This document shows, in pieces, positions 19,566 to 27,838 of a stretch of 64,000 bases of DNA; position 1 is the first letter of the stretch; every line of letters starts with the position of its first letter. The position numbers and the translations under genes are program-made. This stretch comes from Natronococcus sp. CG52 (lineage in GTDB: Archaea > Halobacteriota > Halobacteria > Halobacteriales > Natrialbaceae), in NCBI RefSeq assembly GCF_023913515.1, contig NZ_CP099392.1, positions 1 to 64,000 of the forward strand, read 5' to 3'. The notes under the pieces are model-generated. The model was not told where the DNA came from. It worked only from the letters and a program-made list of their open reading frames with translations, and made no database searches.

Positions 19566-20714
19566 TCAGGGAGACGCTTCCTCGGAAACCTGTTGTCTCG
19601 ACTCGAGCGTTCTGAGGACGTTCCGTCCGGTCTGTCTGTCGAAGACGTGGATGTCCGCCGGGTCGAACGTGAACTGAACCGGTTCGCCGACCGTCGGTTT
19701 CACGTCGCTCGGGACGCGAACTCGACACTCGTTCCCGCCGACGTCGAGGTAGACGAAGTTGTCGCTTCCCGCAACCTCGACCACCTCGACCGTCGCGGAG
19801 ATGGCGTTGGCGCCGTCGGAACCGAGCGAGATGTTCTCGGGTCGGATCCCCAGCTCGAGACCGTCTCCCGTCTGGCCCTCTCGGATCGCCTCAGCGACCG
19901 GTTCGGGAACCGAGTACTCGACGTGGTCGCCGACGAGCGTCCGCTCGTTCAACTCGACGTCGAAGAAGTTCATCGACGGACTTCCGATAAAGTCCGCGAC
20001 GAATCGGTTCACGGGTCGGTCGTATATCTCGTCCGGTGTCGCGAACTGCTGGAGTTCGCCCGCGTTCAGAACGATAATGCGGTCGCTCATCGTGAGCGCC
20101 TCGTGCTGATCGTGGGTGACGTAGATCGTCGTCGTTCCCAGATCCTCCTGCAGACGCTGGAGTTCGGTCCGCATGTGGACTTTGAGCTTCGCGTCGAGGT
20201 TCGACAGCGGCTCGTCCATCAGGAAGACCTCGGGGTCGCGGACGATGGCTCGTCCCGTCGCGACGCGCTGTTGTTGTCCGCCGGAGAGCTCGCTCGGCTT
20301 AGCGCTCAACTGGTCCTCGATACCCATCATTTCAGCCGTCTCTTGCACTCGCTGTTTGATCTCGTTATCCGGAAGGTCCGTCGTCAGCTTCAGCCCGTAG
20401 GACATGTTTTTCCGGACCGACATATGCGGATAGAGCGCGTAGTTCTGGAACACCATAGCGATGCCACGGTGCTGCGGTTCGACGCCCTTGACGCTCTCGC
20501 CACCGATTTGGATGTCGCCATCGGATATTTTCTCGAGACCTGCGATCATCCGAAGCAACGTCGACTTGCCCGATCCGGATGGTCCGACGATCGTGATGAA
20601 CTCGCCGGGTTCAATGTGGGCGTCAACCCCCTCGATGGCAACGAACTCATCGCCGTACACCTTTCTCGCGTCATCGAACGTAATCGATGCCGTTCCGTCG
20701 TTCGAACTCGTCAT
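19566..20714 (-). CDS. CUT1-type sugar ABC transporter ATP-binding subunit (system A)
   Basis: The ATG at 20714 (MTSSNDGTASITFDD) is preferred to the 20738 start because homologues begin there, giving 382 residues. Walker A is GPSGSGKS (44-51), the signature is LSGGQQQR, Walker B is EVFLMDEPLSNLDAKL, and the switch histidine is in YVTHDQHEA. The last 120 residues form the OB-fold regulatory domain (DGLELGIRPENISLG), as in MalK/UgpC/MsmX ATPases that power oligosaccharide uptake. It is the last gene of the system A operon (binding protein, two permeases, DUF624 protein, ATPase) and runs into the frameshifted GH2 gene 57 bp downstream. Confidence 0.93.
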   Translation of the reverse strand: MTSSNDGTASITFDDARKVYGDEFVAIEGVDAHIEPGEFITIVGPSGSGKSTLLRMIAGLEKISDGDIQIGGESVKGVEPQHRGIAMVFQNYALYPHMSVRKNMSYGLKLTTDLPDNEIKQRVQETAEMMGIEDQLSAKPSELSGGQQQRVATGRAIVRDPEVFLMDEPLSNLDAKLKVHMRTELQRLQEDLGTTTIYVTHDQHEALTMSDRIIVLNAGELQQFATPDEIYDRPVNRFVADFIGSPSMNFFDVELNERTLVGDHVEYSVPEPVAEAIREGQTGDGLELGIRPENISLGSDGANAISATVEVVEVAGSDNFVYLDVGGNECRVRVPSDVKPTVGEPVQFTFDPADIHVFDRQTGRNVLRTLESRQQVSEEASP

Positions 20715-20822
20715 AGTACCCTCCGCGCGTGCTCGCACGCTTTCGTAGCTATTGCTTCCGAGGGGCTCATCTCACCCGTCTCCGGGGCGCGGTGCGTGAT
20801 CGATCGAATCTCGTACTGTCTA

Positions 20823-21458
20823 TCATCGTTCTGGAACTGATGTCGTAAGTTGGTCGGTTTCGGTAATGAATTCGATGTGAAGCGTGAAGGCGACGCCGGC
20901 GAACAAAAGTGCTACAGCAACGGTCAGCAGCGACGTCACCGTCAACAGCACGGTGGTTACGATTCCCAGCGCGACGGCGCCGATGGCGTGCCGTGCGGTC
21001 CACAGATACCCGTCGGTTATCGCGTCCGCTGCGGGCTTTCCTTCGGCCAGTCCCAGAAGAACAGGGATTGACACGAGCCAGGCGTACAATCCGGCGTAAG
21101 CCGCACCGAGCGTGAGCAGGCCCGCCAGAACCGTCCCGTCGGCGAGGTACGCGAGTGCGTACATTCCCGAAACCGCTAGCAATATTGGCGGAACGAGTCC
21201 GACGAGCGTCGCATGGATGAACTGCGCTCGGAAGATCCCGCTGACGGCGCCCCAATCGACGCCTTCAGCGCCCGCCTCTCGAAGCGAGAGCACGGCACGG
21301 TAGGCGCCGACGGTGGCGGGGCCGATCGTGACGATCGGCAACGATACCAGGAACCACGCGAGGCTAATCTTGACGATCGAGACGAGGTTGACCCAGACGA
21401 AGCGGACCGTTCGCTCGAGCGTCGCGTACATGGGATCGATATCGTCGGGAGCGTTCAT
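20823..21458 (-). CDS. DUF624 (YesL-like) membrane protein in a sugar ABC operon
   Basis: ATG 21456-21458 overlaps the stop of the upstream permease as ATGA, so translation is probably coupled and the much longer frame to 22205 is a composite of other frames. The 211-residue protein has five or six membrane helices (VKISLAWFLVSLPIVTIGPA, LVGLVPPILLAVSGMYAL, GIVTTVLLTVTSLLTVAVAL). Its pattern RFVWVNLV…WFLVSLPIVTIGPATVGAYRA matches DUF624/YesL, found next to pectin- and oligosaccharide-importing ABC genes in bacilli. The role is unknown, perhaps assembly or regulation of the transporter. Presence between permease and ATPase, rather than at an operon end, is notable. Confidence 0.82.
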   Translation of the reverse strand: MNAPDDIDPMYATLERTVRFVWVNLVSIVKISLAWFLVSLPIVTIGPATVGAYRAVLSLREAGAEGVDWGAVSGIFRAQFIHATLVGLVPPILLAVSGMYALAYLADGTVLAGLLTLGAAYAGLYAWLVSIPVLLGLAEGKPAADAITDGYLWTARHAIGAVALGIVTTVLLTVTSLLTVAVALLFAGVAFTLHIEFITETDQLTTSVPER

Positions 21459-22318
21459 TTCGTCGTCCCCTGCATTTCGACCGCTTTTACGAGGTGATTC
21501 TGTATGAGCAGGAAGACCAGGAGCAGCGGCAGCGATGCAACGACCGCCGAAGCCATTTCGATTCCCGGTTCGGTAGTGCCCATTCCCTCCTGGACCGTCA
21601 CGATTCCGATCGGGAGCGTGTACATCCCCTCGCTTTGAAGGATGACGAGCGGCCAGAGAAATGCGTTCCACGTCCAGACGAAGATAAACAGCCCGAGTGA
21701 AGCGAGTGCGGAACGCATCATCGGTAAGATGATAGTCGTGAAGGTTCGGATTCGAGAAAACCCGTCGAGTCGGGCTGCTTCCTCGACCTCGACGGGGATA
21801 TCCTTGAAGAACTGGACGAGCATGAACACGCCCAGCGGACCGGCCGCGGCCGGAAGAACGACACCCCACAAGGAGTTGATGAGGCCGAGTTCGTTCACGA
21901 TCACGTAGACGGGAACGAGATTCACGATTGTGGGCACCATGAAACTCGCCACGATCAGCGAAAAGAGAACGGAGCGACCCGGCCACTCGAGTCGGGTGAG
22001 CGAGTAGGCGATCATGGCGTCGATCAACAGCACGATGACAGTAGTTACCAGCGCCAGAATGAACGTGTTGATGGTCCACTGGACGATCAGCGTGCCCTCG
22101 AAGAGCACTTCGTACCACTGGAACGTGATGTCTCTCGGAATCAAGTGCGGCGTACTGGAGTAAATTTGTCCGCGGGGCATAACCGACGTCGCGAACATCC
22201 ACCAATACGGGATAACAAACAGGAACGCCGCTCCGTACACGGCGGCGTATACGCCGACCGTTCGAAGATCCGCGTCAAACGATACACCCTCTATCAACCG
22301 TCGCGATCGTGTACTCAT
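21455..22318 (-). CDS. CUT1-type sugar ABC permease, second subunit (system A)
   Basis: The ATG at 22318 (MSTRSRRLIEG) gives 287 residues with six helices; earlier residues in the open frame are Arg/Cys rich and unrelated. The coupling EAA motif EEAARLDGFSRIRTFTTIILPMM is near residue 200, in the form typical of the MalG-type partner. It overlaps the end of the first permease by 44 bp and the DUF624 start by 4 bp, marking a tight operon. Substrate specificity lies in the binding protein at 23237-24535; the position next to GH43 and GH2 genes argues for an arabinose- or galactose-containing oligosaccharide. Confidence 0.92.
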   Translation of the reverse strand: MSTRSRRLIEGVSFDADLRTVGVYAAVYGAAFLFVIPYWWMFATSVMPRGQIYSSTPHLIPRDITFQWYEVLFEGTLIVQWTINTFILALVTTVIVLLIDAMIAYSLTRLEWPGRSVLFSLIVASFMVPTIVNLVPVYVIVNELGLINSLWGVVLPAAAGPLGVFMLVQFFKDIPVEVEEAARLDGFSRIRTFTTIILPMMRSALASLGLFIFVWTWNAFLWPLVILQSEGMYTLPIGIVTVQEGMGTTEPGIEMASAVVASLPLLLVFLLIQNHLVKAVEMQGTTK

Positions 22319-23228
22319 TCTTTGGTTCCTCCAGCAGGTAGTAGCTGACCGACGATACGGCGACCAAGATGAGAAACAGAACGTACCCGATTGCGGCTGC
22401 GTAACCGAACTCCCGACCAGCAAAGGCCGTGTTGTACAGGTACACGACGATCGTGGTCGTCTGGAAACTCGGTCCACCGTCGGTCATGATGAACGGCTGG
22501 CCGAACACCTGGAACGAAGTGATGAACGAGACGATTACGACGAAGATGAGGGGGTTCTTCATCTGAGGAATCGTGATATCTCGCATCATTCGCCACGAAC
22601 TGGCCCCGTCTAGTTTCGCAGCCTCGTAGAGCCTGTTCGAGACGTTCTGGCGCGCTGCCAGCAAGATGATGAAGTTGAACGCGATCGTCCACCAAACCGT
22701 CGCGATGGCTATCGCCGGCATTGCGAGCGTGTGGCTATTCAACCAGCTTCCACCCGTAGTATAGTAGGAGATCAGTCCATTTCCGCCAAAGAGGTCTCCC
22801 CACAGGATACCGATTACGGCTACGGTGAGGACGTACGGACTAAAGAAGATCGTTCGTAACAACCACTTCCCCTTTATTTCTCGATTGACTCCGAGCGCAA
22901 GCAGGAGCGACCCGATGACGAGCAGCGGCACCGTGAGTGTGACGAAGTACGCGGTGTTCCACATCGCGGACCAGAACTGCGGGTCGGTCAAGAGCGACTG
23001 GTAGTTCTGAAACCCGATAAACTCCGATCAAGCTGGAGTCGTCGCGTTCCAGTCGTGAAAGCTCATGTACAGACCCAACAGCAACGGGCCGAAAAGAAAT
23101 CCGCCGGCGATAACGAGGTACGGGAGCGCGAAACCGATGCCCGCAATCTGCTCGCGCGTTTCTCGCGACGTCGGATCGATACCGAGCACCCGCTCGTTCG
23201 TGCTCGACTCGTTGTCTGTTTGAGGCAT
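22275..23228 (-). pseudogene. CUT1-type sugar ABC permease, first subunit, with in-frame stop
   Basis: The reading frame is that of a MalF-type permease from ATG 23228 (MPQTDNESS; a GTG at 23237 is also possible). The first helix FALPYLVIAGGFLFGPLLLGLYMSF is followed by HDWNATTPA, a TGA at 23028-23030, and then SEFIGFQNYQSLLTDPQFW in the same frame. All later helices and the EAA motif YEAAKLDGASSWRMMRDITIPQM are intact. One substituted base would restore a 317-residue permease. If the stop is real, the system is likely inactive unless re-initiation at ATG 22991 works, and that would lose the first helix. No frame change is involved. Confidence 0.8.
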
Positions 23229-23236
23229 AGTGGACA

Positions 23237-24535
23237 CTACTCGAAGGTTTCCCGAATACCTTCCACGGCGTCGTCCAAGGCTTCTTCGGGGCTCAGATTG
23301 CCGCTTCGCATATCATCTATCGGTTGATACAGCTGCTGTTTGTAGGCGGTATTGTTCGGCGTCGCGGGCGGCGCTACGCCGCGACCATCGTCGATCATCG
23401 CGGTGAACGTTTCCAGCGTATCGCTCCACGTATCGCTCTCGCGGAGTTCGTCGCTTTCCAGGGCCTCCAAACTGGCCGGCATGTGTCCGGCTTCGTACCC
23501 CCAAGCGTCATTGTAGGTCTGAGTCAGCAGGCGGACCGTTTCGACCGCTTCCTCGTGACGTTCGGTATCTCGCTCCTCGTTCTTCGGTATGACCAGTACG
23601 TGGCTGGATTGGTTAGTGAACGTGGCCTCCGAATTCGGCATAACCGCCGGCTCGGTCATACCGAACTCGAAGTCGTTCCGGCGGGTGGGACTGACGTGCC
23701 ACGTTCCGTTGATGTCCATTCCTAACTCGCCGGCGTTCCACGCGTCGTCTCCCACGTCGCCGTCCTCCGGCATCCATTCGCGCTCGTGAACCCAGTCGTG
23801 GAGTTCTTGCAGAACCGCGAGTCCCTCGTCGTTATCGAACGTCGGCTCGAAGTTTTCGTCCAGTTCCGGCGTCGGTTCACCCGCCAAGCTGGAGAGTGCC
23901 ATCCGAAAGTTCATCGTTACGAGCCCCCCCTCGAAGATATTCACCGCCCAGTGGTCCGTATTTTCGGTGATGGCGTTTGCAGCCTCCTCGAACTCCTCGT
24001 AGTTGCTCGGCGGCTCCTCCGGATCGAGTCCCGCTTCCTCGAATATCTCCTTGTTATAGTACAGCCCGAGGGGGTGGGTATCGAGGGGTGCGGCGAGTTG
24101 TTCTCCGTCGACGACGACGGCCTCCGCAACTTCATCGACGTACGGATCCGATCCGATTTCGTCGGTGAGCGGCGTAACCAGATCTTCGTACTCGCGGATC
24201 ATATCCGCGTGGAGGACGGCCACATCCGGATACTCATCGCCCGTCAAGGACGTATAGAGGCGATCGTAGTACTCGCCGTGTGGAACGCGCTGCCGATTGA
24301 TGTGGAGGTCATCGTGATCGTCGCTCTCGTTTATTTCGGTCACCATACCCTCCATAGCATCGCCGTCCCCGCCGGTGAAGAGCGTCCAGTACTCGACGCC
24401 GTCTTGCTGGCTGCCTCCCATGAGACCGGTACAGCCAGCGATCCCGGCCGCTCCGATAGCACCCGTGGTTTGCAGGAACCGCCGTCGGTTTACGGAGGTA
24501 CCTCTACCGTCGCAACACCTGTTATTCAGTGTCAT
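23237..24535 (-). CDS. Sugar ABC transporter substrate-binding lipoprotein (system A)
   Basis: The 432-residue protein begins with a twin-arginine signal (NRRRFLQTTGAIGAAG) and a lipobox IAGC, followed by an acidic linker, as is usual for haloarchaeal Tat lipoproteins anchored outside the cell. The rest is a family-1 solute-binding fold (SBP_bac_1/8): EYPDVAVLHADMI, GLYYNKEIFEEAGLDPEEPP and GELGMDINGTWHV. It delivers oligosaccharide to the system A permeases, whose genes follow with a 1- to 8-base gap. A TATA-like box about 28 bp upstream of the ATG fits a leaderless start. A GH43 gene diverges from the same promoter region. Confidence 0.92.
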   Translation of the reverse strand: MTLNNRCCDGRGTSVNRRRFLQTTGAIGAAGIAGCTGLMGGSQQDGVEYWTLFTGGDGDAMEGMVTEINESDDHDDLHINRQRVPHGEYYDRLYTSLTGDEYPDVAVLHADMIREYEDLVTPLTDEIGSDPYVDEVAEAVVVDGEQLAAPLDTHPLGLYYNKEIFEEAGLDPEEPPSNYEEFEEAANAITENTDHWAVNIFEGGLVTMNFRMALSSLAGEPTPELDENFEPTFDNDEGLAVLQELHDWVHEREWMPEDGDVGDDAWNAGELGMDINGTWHVSPTRRNDFEFGMTEPAVMPNSEATFTNQSSHVLVIPKNEERDTERHEEAVETVRLLTQTYNDAWGYEAGHMPASLEALESDELRESDTWSDTLETFTAMIDDGRGVAPPATPNNTAYKQQLYQPIDDMRSGNLSPEEALDDAVEGIRETFE

Positions 24536-24556
24536 ACACTGTTACTATTGACTTAT

Positions 24557-24570
24557 CCCCCTATATATCT
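24557..24570 (-). promoter_or_regulatory. TATA-like promoter of ABC system A
   Basis: The minus strand reads GAGATATATAGG, centred about 28 bp from the ATG at 24535. The spacing matches leaderless transcription of the binding-protein gene. Confidence 0.5.
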
Positions 24571-24578
24571 CCTTTGGT

Positions 24579-24593
24579 GTGAACGGCGCTCAC
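24579..24593. promoter_or_regulatory. Near-palindromic operator candidate between system A and GH43
   Basis: GTGAACGGCGCTCAC is a 15-bp near-perfect palindrome with GTGA/TCAC arms placed just upstream of the system A TATA box in the divergent GH43/ABC intergenic region. It resembles the GTGAAC half-site near the second IclR gene. Confidence 0.4.
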
Positions 24594-24653
24594 GGGCGTT
24601 TGGCTGAAATTTTCAAGTAAGAGATAAAGTTACCGCAGGTGAATAGGGAAGAT

Positions 24654-25691
24654 ATGGATCGGAGACGATTCTTAGCGACGACCACGATCTTCGGCCTTAC
24701 GGGATGCCTCGAGACGATCGCCGAAACGGAAACGTACGAAAACTCGGTGTTCGAACCCACGATGGCCGACCCGTCGATCATCCGGTACTCGGCGGACGAC
24801 GGCGACGTCTTCTACGTCTACGGCACCGAAGACCACTGGTATCACGAGTCGGATCGACACGATACGCACGGACGACAGCTGATTCCGATCGCCAAATCCC
24901 GCGACCTCGTCGAGTGGGAGTACGTCGGCGAAGTGTTCGACACGAAACCCGACTGGAAGGAGGGCGGCGGCCTCTGGGCACCCGATATCGCCGAGTACAA
25001 CGACCAGTTCTACCTGTACTACGCCTACTCGGAGTGGGGCGACGAGAATCCGGCGATCGGCGTCGCCACCGCCGATCACCCCGCGGGGCCGTTCGACGCC
25101 CGCGGCAAATTGTTCGACAGCGAGGAAATCGGCGTCGAGAACTCCATCGATCCGTTCTTCATGCTCGAAGACGGGACGCCGTACCTCTTCTGGGGGAGCT
25201 GGTACGGTATCTGGGGCGTCGAACTCTCCGACGATGGTCTCGAGGTCGCCGGTGAACCGTTCCGTATCGCCGCCGACGATCACTTCGAAGCGCCGTGGAT
25301 CATCGAGCGCGACGGCTACTACTACTTCTTCGGCTCGAACGGCTCCTGTTGTGACGGGGGGAGAAGCACCTACCACGTCGTCGTCGGTCGCTCCGAATCC
25401 TTCGACGGTCCGTACGTGAACCGAAACGGCGATTCGATCGAGAACTACCCGGGAACGACGATTCTCGAGGGTGGCGAGGCGTTTCTCGGTCCGGGGCACA
25501 ACGCGGTCATCCGAGACGACGACGGCGACGACTGGCTCGTGTACCACGCGTATCACGCCGACGACGTCTGGATCAACGACACGCCGCGTCGGGCGCTACT
25601 GATCGATCGAATCCGGTGGGAGGACGGCTGGCCGACGATCGAAGACGGCGTTCCGAGCGAGGAGGCCGGCGCGCCGGTCGTCGAACGCTGA
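24654..25691 (+). CDS. Exported GH43 lipoprotein, arabinanase-like
   Basis: ATG 24654 opens with a twin-arginine-type signal (MDRRRFLATT) and lipobox LTGC, so the enzyme is exported and lipid-anchored; the GTG at 24639 is less likely. The five-bladed propeller carries the GH43 triad: D39 in MADPSI (base), D166 in NSIDPFF (pKa modulator) and E212 in FEAPWI (acid). The segment SNGSCCDGGRSTYHVVVGRS…GPYV and GPGHNAVIRDDDGDDWLVYHAY closely resembles endo-arabinanase/arabinosidase subfamilies. I infer surface trimming of arabinose-containing glycans, with the products taken up by the adjacent ABC system. Xylosidase or galactosidase activity cannot be excluded in this family. Confidence 0.85.
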   Translation: MDRRRFLATTTIFGLTGCLETIAETETYENSVFEPTMADPSIIRYSADDGDVFYVYGTEDHWYHESDRHDTHGRQLIPIAKSRDLVEWEYVGEVFDTKPDWKEGGGLWAPDIAEYNDQFYLYYAYSEWGDENPAIGVATADHPAGPFDARGKLFDSEEIGVENSIDPFFMLEDGTPYLFWGSWYGIWGVELSDDGLEVAGEPFRIAADDHFEAPWIIERDGYYYFFGSNGSCCDGGRSTYHVVVGRSESFDGPYVNRNGDSIENYPGTTILEGGEAFLGPGHNAVIRDDDGDDWLVYHAYHADDVWINDTPRRALLIDRIRWEDGWPTIEDGVPSEEAGAPVVER

Positions 25692-26351
25692 CGCCTCGAG
25701 TACCGATACTCGATCCCGCCCGTCGTTTCGAATCGGGAAATCGGGGCTACCAGTCGAATTGCGACGGCGAACACGGTACCTGTCCCGAACTATTCGCGCC
25801 TCCAGCAGTTCCGTTACGCTGCCGCTCCGCGTTCTGAGTCGACTTTGCGCGGATAACCCGATGACTCGGGTGGCATTCGATCCGCAGTAGCTCTGTATCT
25901 TATTAGGAAACAAAGCTGGGTGCGAGGTAACGGAAGGACAACGGGATTGGCCCAGCAGCGACCCGCCTTACACGACCGTGTCGTGGAGAAGACGGATCCG
26001 TCCCGCCAACCAATTACAGCCATATTATTGTAAATACCAGTCCACTTCCGGATCAGTCGGCTACCTACTGAGAACGAACAGATCAGCGCGTCAATCGAGC
26101 GACGAGACGGTGGTTACCACCGATTTTTCATCGCCTAGCCCTAATTTAGGGCGAATCGGACTCCGTTTCTCATTAAGACACGACCTATTTCGTACGAAGA
26201 GACGGCGGGTAAACGGCCACGAGAGCACCGCCGGTCGAATCGTGCGTAACGGAGACACTGCGCGGCGTGGGATCGATTCAGATCAAGGTCAGTCCTCGAT
26301 CGAGATCAGTGGCGGACGATTCGGGACGAACTATCGATTTCGTTTGAGATC
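25692..26351. other. 660-bp intergenic region, no convincing gene
   Basis: No frame here has coding character. Two small palindromes are present, a T-tailed hairpin at 26108-26127 and GCCCTAATTTAGGGC at 26138-26152. The rest shows nothing recognisable. Confidence 0.5.
26108..26127 (+). terminator. Hairpin with T-run, candidate terminator
   Basis: CGGTGGT-T-ACCACCG is followed by ATTTTT. The one-base loop is unusually tight, and the nearest plus-strand gene ends 416 bp upstream, so termination is only a guess. A second 15-bp palindrome follows at 26138-26152. Confidence 0.3.
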
Positions 26352-27698
26352 TCAAAACGCGCTGTATCCGTTCTCGTAGGGCTTGATTTCGGGCGATTTA
26401 CCTTCGATTTCCTGAACGTGCGCCGCGAGCCGATCGCGAAGGTCGTCGGCGACGGTCCGGAAATCCGGCCGGCCGACGAGGTTGACCTGCTCGTGAGGAT
26501 CCCGTGCGAGGTCGTAGAGGTAGCGTTCGACGTAGACGTCGCTCGATTTTTCGGCGCTGCCGCCGCGCCATCCCGTCGGTGACGAGGCGGCGACGGCGTA
26601 CTTCCACCGATCGGTTCGGAGCGCCCGGCCGACCTGCGACTCGCTGACCTGGATGAACGCCTCGCCGTCGGTATCGGGAGCGTCTCCGCGGACGATCGGC
26701 AGGAAACTTTCGCCGTGCATCTCGTCGGGAACGGCGATATCCGCGGCGTCGAGCAGGGTCGGTGGGAGATCGACGAGACTCGTCGGTCGATCGACGTCGG
26801 ACCCGTCGTCGAAGCCGGGACCGGCGAGGACCGCAGGCACCCGGACGGCGGACTCGTGAGGAGTGCGCTTGTACTCGCCCGGACGCGTCCGGAAGTGACA
26901 GCCGTGGTCGGACGTGTACGCGACGATCGTCCGATCCCGTACGCCGCGGTCGGATAGCGCACCTAGGAGGTCGTCGACGCACTCGTCGATCCGCCTGACC
27001 ATCCCGTAGTAGTCCGGCAGTTCCTCGTACCAGTCGCCGGGTCGGTCCTGTAGGTCCTCAGGAATGTACGGCCGCTTCTCGTACGGTTCCGCGTACCCGT
27101 CCGGCGCGACGTAGGTCCACATATCGTTCTGATTGTGGGGTTCGACGTACGCGACCACGAGGAAGAACGGCTCCGACAGGGATTCGATCGCCTCGCGCGC
27201 GTACTCGGTGAAGGCGTCCGCGCGATACTGCTCGAACTCGACGGATTCTCCGTCGGCATCGAACAGGCGACCTTCCGTGGGGTGTGAGGTGAACTCCGGG
27301 ACGTCCGCGGCGATCCAGAAGTCCTCGTACCCGCCGCGACGCTCCTCGGGCACGGGACTGTCGAAGGTGCCGGCGACGTGCCAGTTCCCGACGTATCCGA
27401 CATCGTAGCCGGCGCCCTTGAACCGCTGAGAGAGGCCCAACTCGTCGGACGAGAGCCCCATCGTGTCACGCCACGCGTCAACTTCGCTCGCGTACTTTCC
27501 GCTCTGGAACGTCGCCCGGAACGGCCCGCAGAGCGGTTGCGGCGTAATCGCCTGTGTCAGGACGGTGCCCTGCCTCGCGAGCGTATCGATCGCGGGAGTG
27601 AGATCCAACGGACACCCGTAGACGCCAACCGTGTCCCAGCGCTGCTGATCGGTCATCACCGCGATGACGTTCGGCCGGTCGTGGTCGTCGTCGGTCAT
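26352..27698 (-). CDS. Type I (formylglycine) sulfatase, cytoplasmic
   Basis: The 448-residue protein has the sulfatase core: N-terminal metal ligands in VIAVMTDQQRWDTVG, and the formylglycine consensus C57-G-P-F-R61 (PQPLCGPFRATFQSGKYA). C57 must be oxidised to formylglycine for activity. Further blocks are YTSDHGCHFRTR (Asp and His metal ligands) and KRTPHESAVRVP. Such enzymes remove sulfate esters from glycans or aryl groups. There is no signal peptide, so it acts on imported sulfated sugars. It lies downstream of the second IclR gene in the same direction. This implies that the substrate glycan of the locus may be sulfated. Confidence 0.9.
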   Translation of the reverse strand: MTDDDHDRPNVIAVMTDQQRWDTVGVYGCPLDLTPAIDTLARQGTVLTQAITPQPLCGPFRATFQSGKYASEVDAWRDTMGLSSDELGLSQRFKGAGYDVGYVGNWHVAGTFDSPVPEERRGGYEDFWIAADVPEFTSHPTEGRLFDADGESVEFEQYRADAFTEYAREAIESLSEPFFLVVAYVEPHNQNDMWTYVAPDGYAEPYEKRPYIPEDLQDRPGDWYEELPDYYGMVRRIDECVDDLLGALSDRGVRDRTIVAYTSDHGCHFRTRPGEYKRTPHESAVRVPAVLAGPGFDDGSDVDRPTSLVDLPPTLLDAADIAVPDEMHGESFLPIVRGDAPDTDGEAFIQVSESQVGRALRTDRWKYAVAASSPTGWRGGSAEKSSDVYVERYLYDLARDPHEQVNLVGRPDFRTVADDLRDRLAAHVQEIEGKSPEIKPYENGYSAF

Positions 27699-27725
27699 TA
27701 CTCCCTGTCGCCCTCCCGGGGCCTT

Positions 27726-27739
27726 ATATTTACCCTCAT
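27726..27739 (-). promoter_or_regulatory. TATA-like promoter of the sulfatase gene
   Basis: The minus strand reads GGTAAATATAAGG about 33 bp upstream of the sulfatase ATG (27698). Confidence 0.45.
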
Positions 27740-27755
27740 TCCTGACGGGGGATCG

Positions 27756-27787
27756 GTTCGAACGCGGCTTATTCGTGGTTCGTGAAC
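27756..27787. promoter_or_regulatory. Paired GTTC/GAAC palindromes upstream of the sulfatase
   Basis: GTTCGAAC (27756-27763) and GTTCGTGAAC (27778-27787) lie on the upstream side of the sulfatase TATA box. They share half-sites with the inverted repeats flanking the neighbouring IclR gene, so they may be its operators. Confidence 0.45.
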
Positions 27788-27813
27788 GCTCGACCGACGC
27801 GCTCGAGTGAAGA

Positions 27814-27835
27814 ATTACAGATGTACATCTGTAAT
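27814..27835. promoter_or_regulatory. Perfect 22-bp palindrome between IclR and sulfatase genes
   Basis: Eleven-base arms (ATTACAGATGT and its exact complement) meet without a loop, starting 3 bp after the IclR stop. This could be a dimeric regulator site for the sulfatase promoter or part of a terminator; the lack of a loop and T-run favours a binding site. Confidence 0.5.
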
Positions 27836-27838
27836 AGA

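Noticed and set aside
20823-22205. A 460-residue frame treated as one gene
   Set aside because: Only its last 211 residues are protein-like (DUF624); the first part is an off-frame reading of the permease.
25978-26379. A 133-residue plus-strand frame after GH43
   Set aside because: Basic, low-complexity composition, and it overlaps the end of the sulfatase gene and two palindromes.
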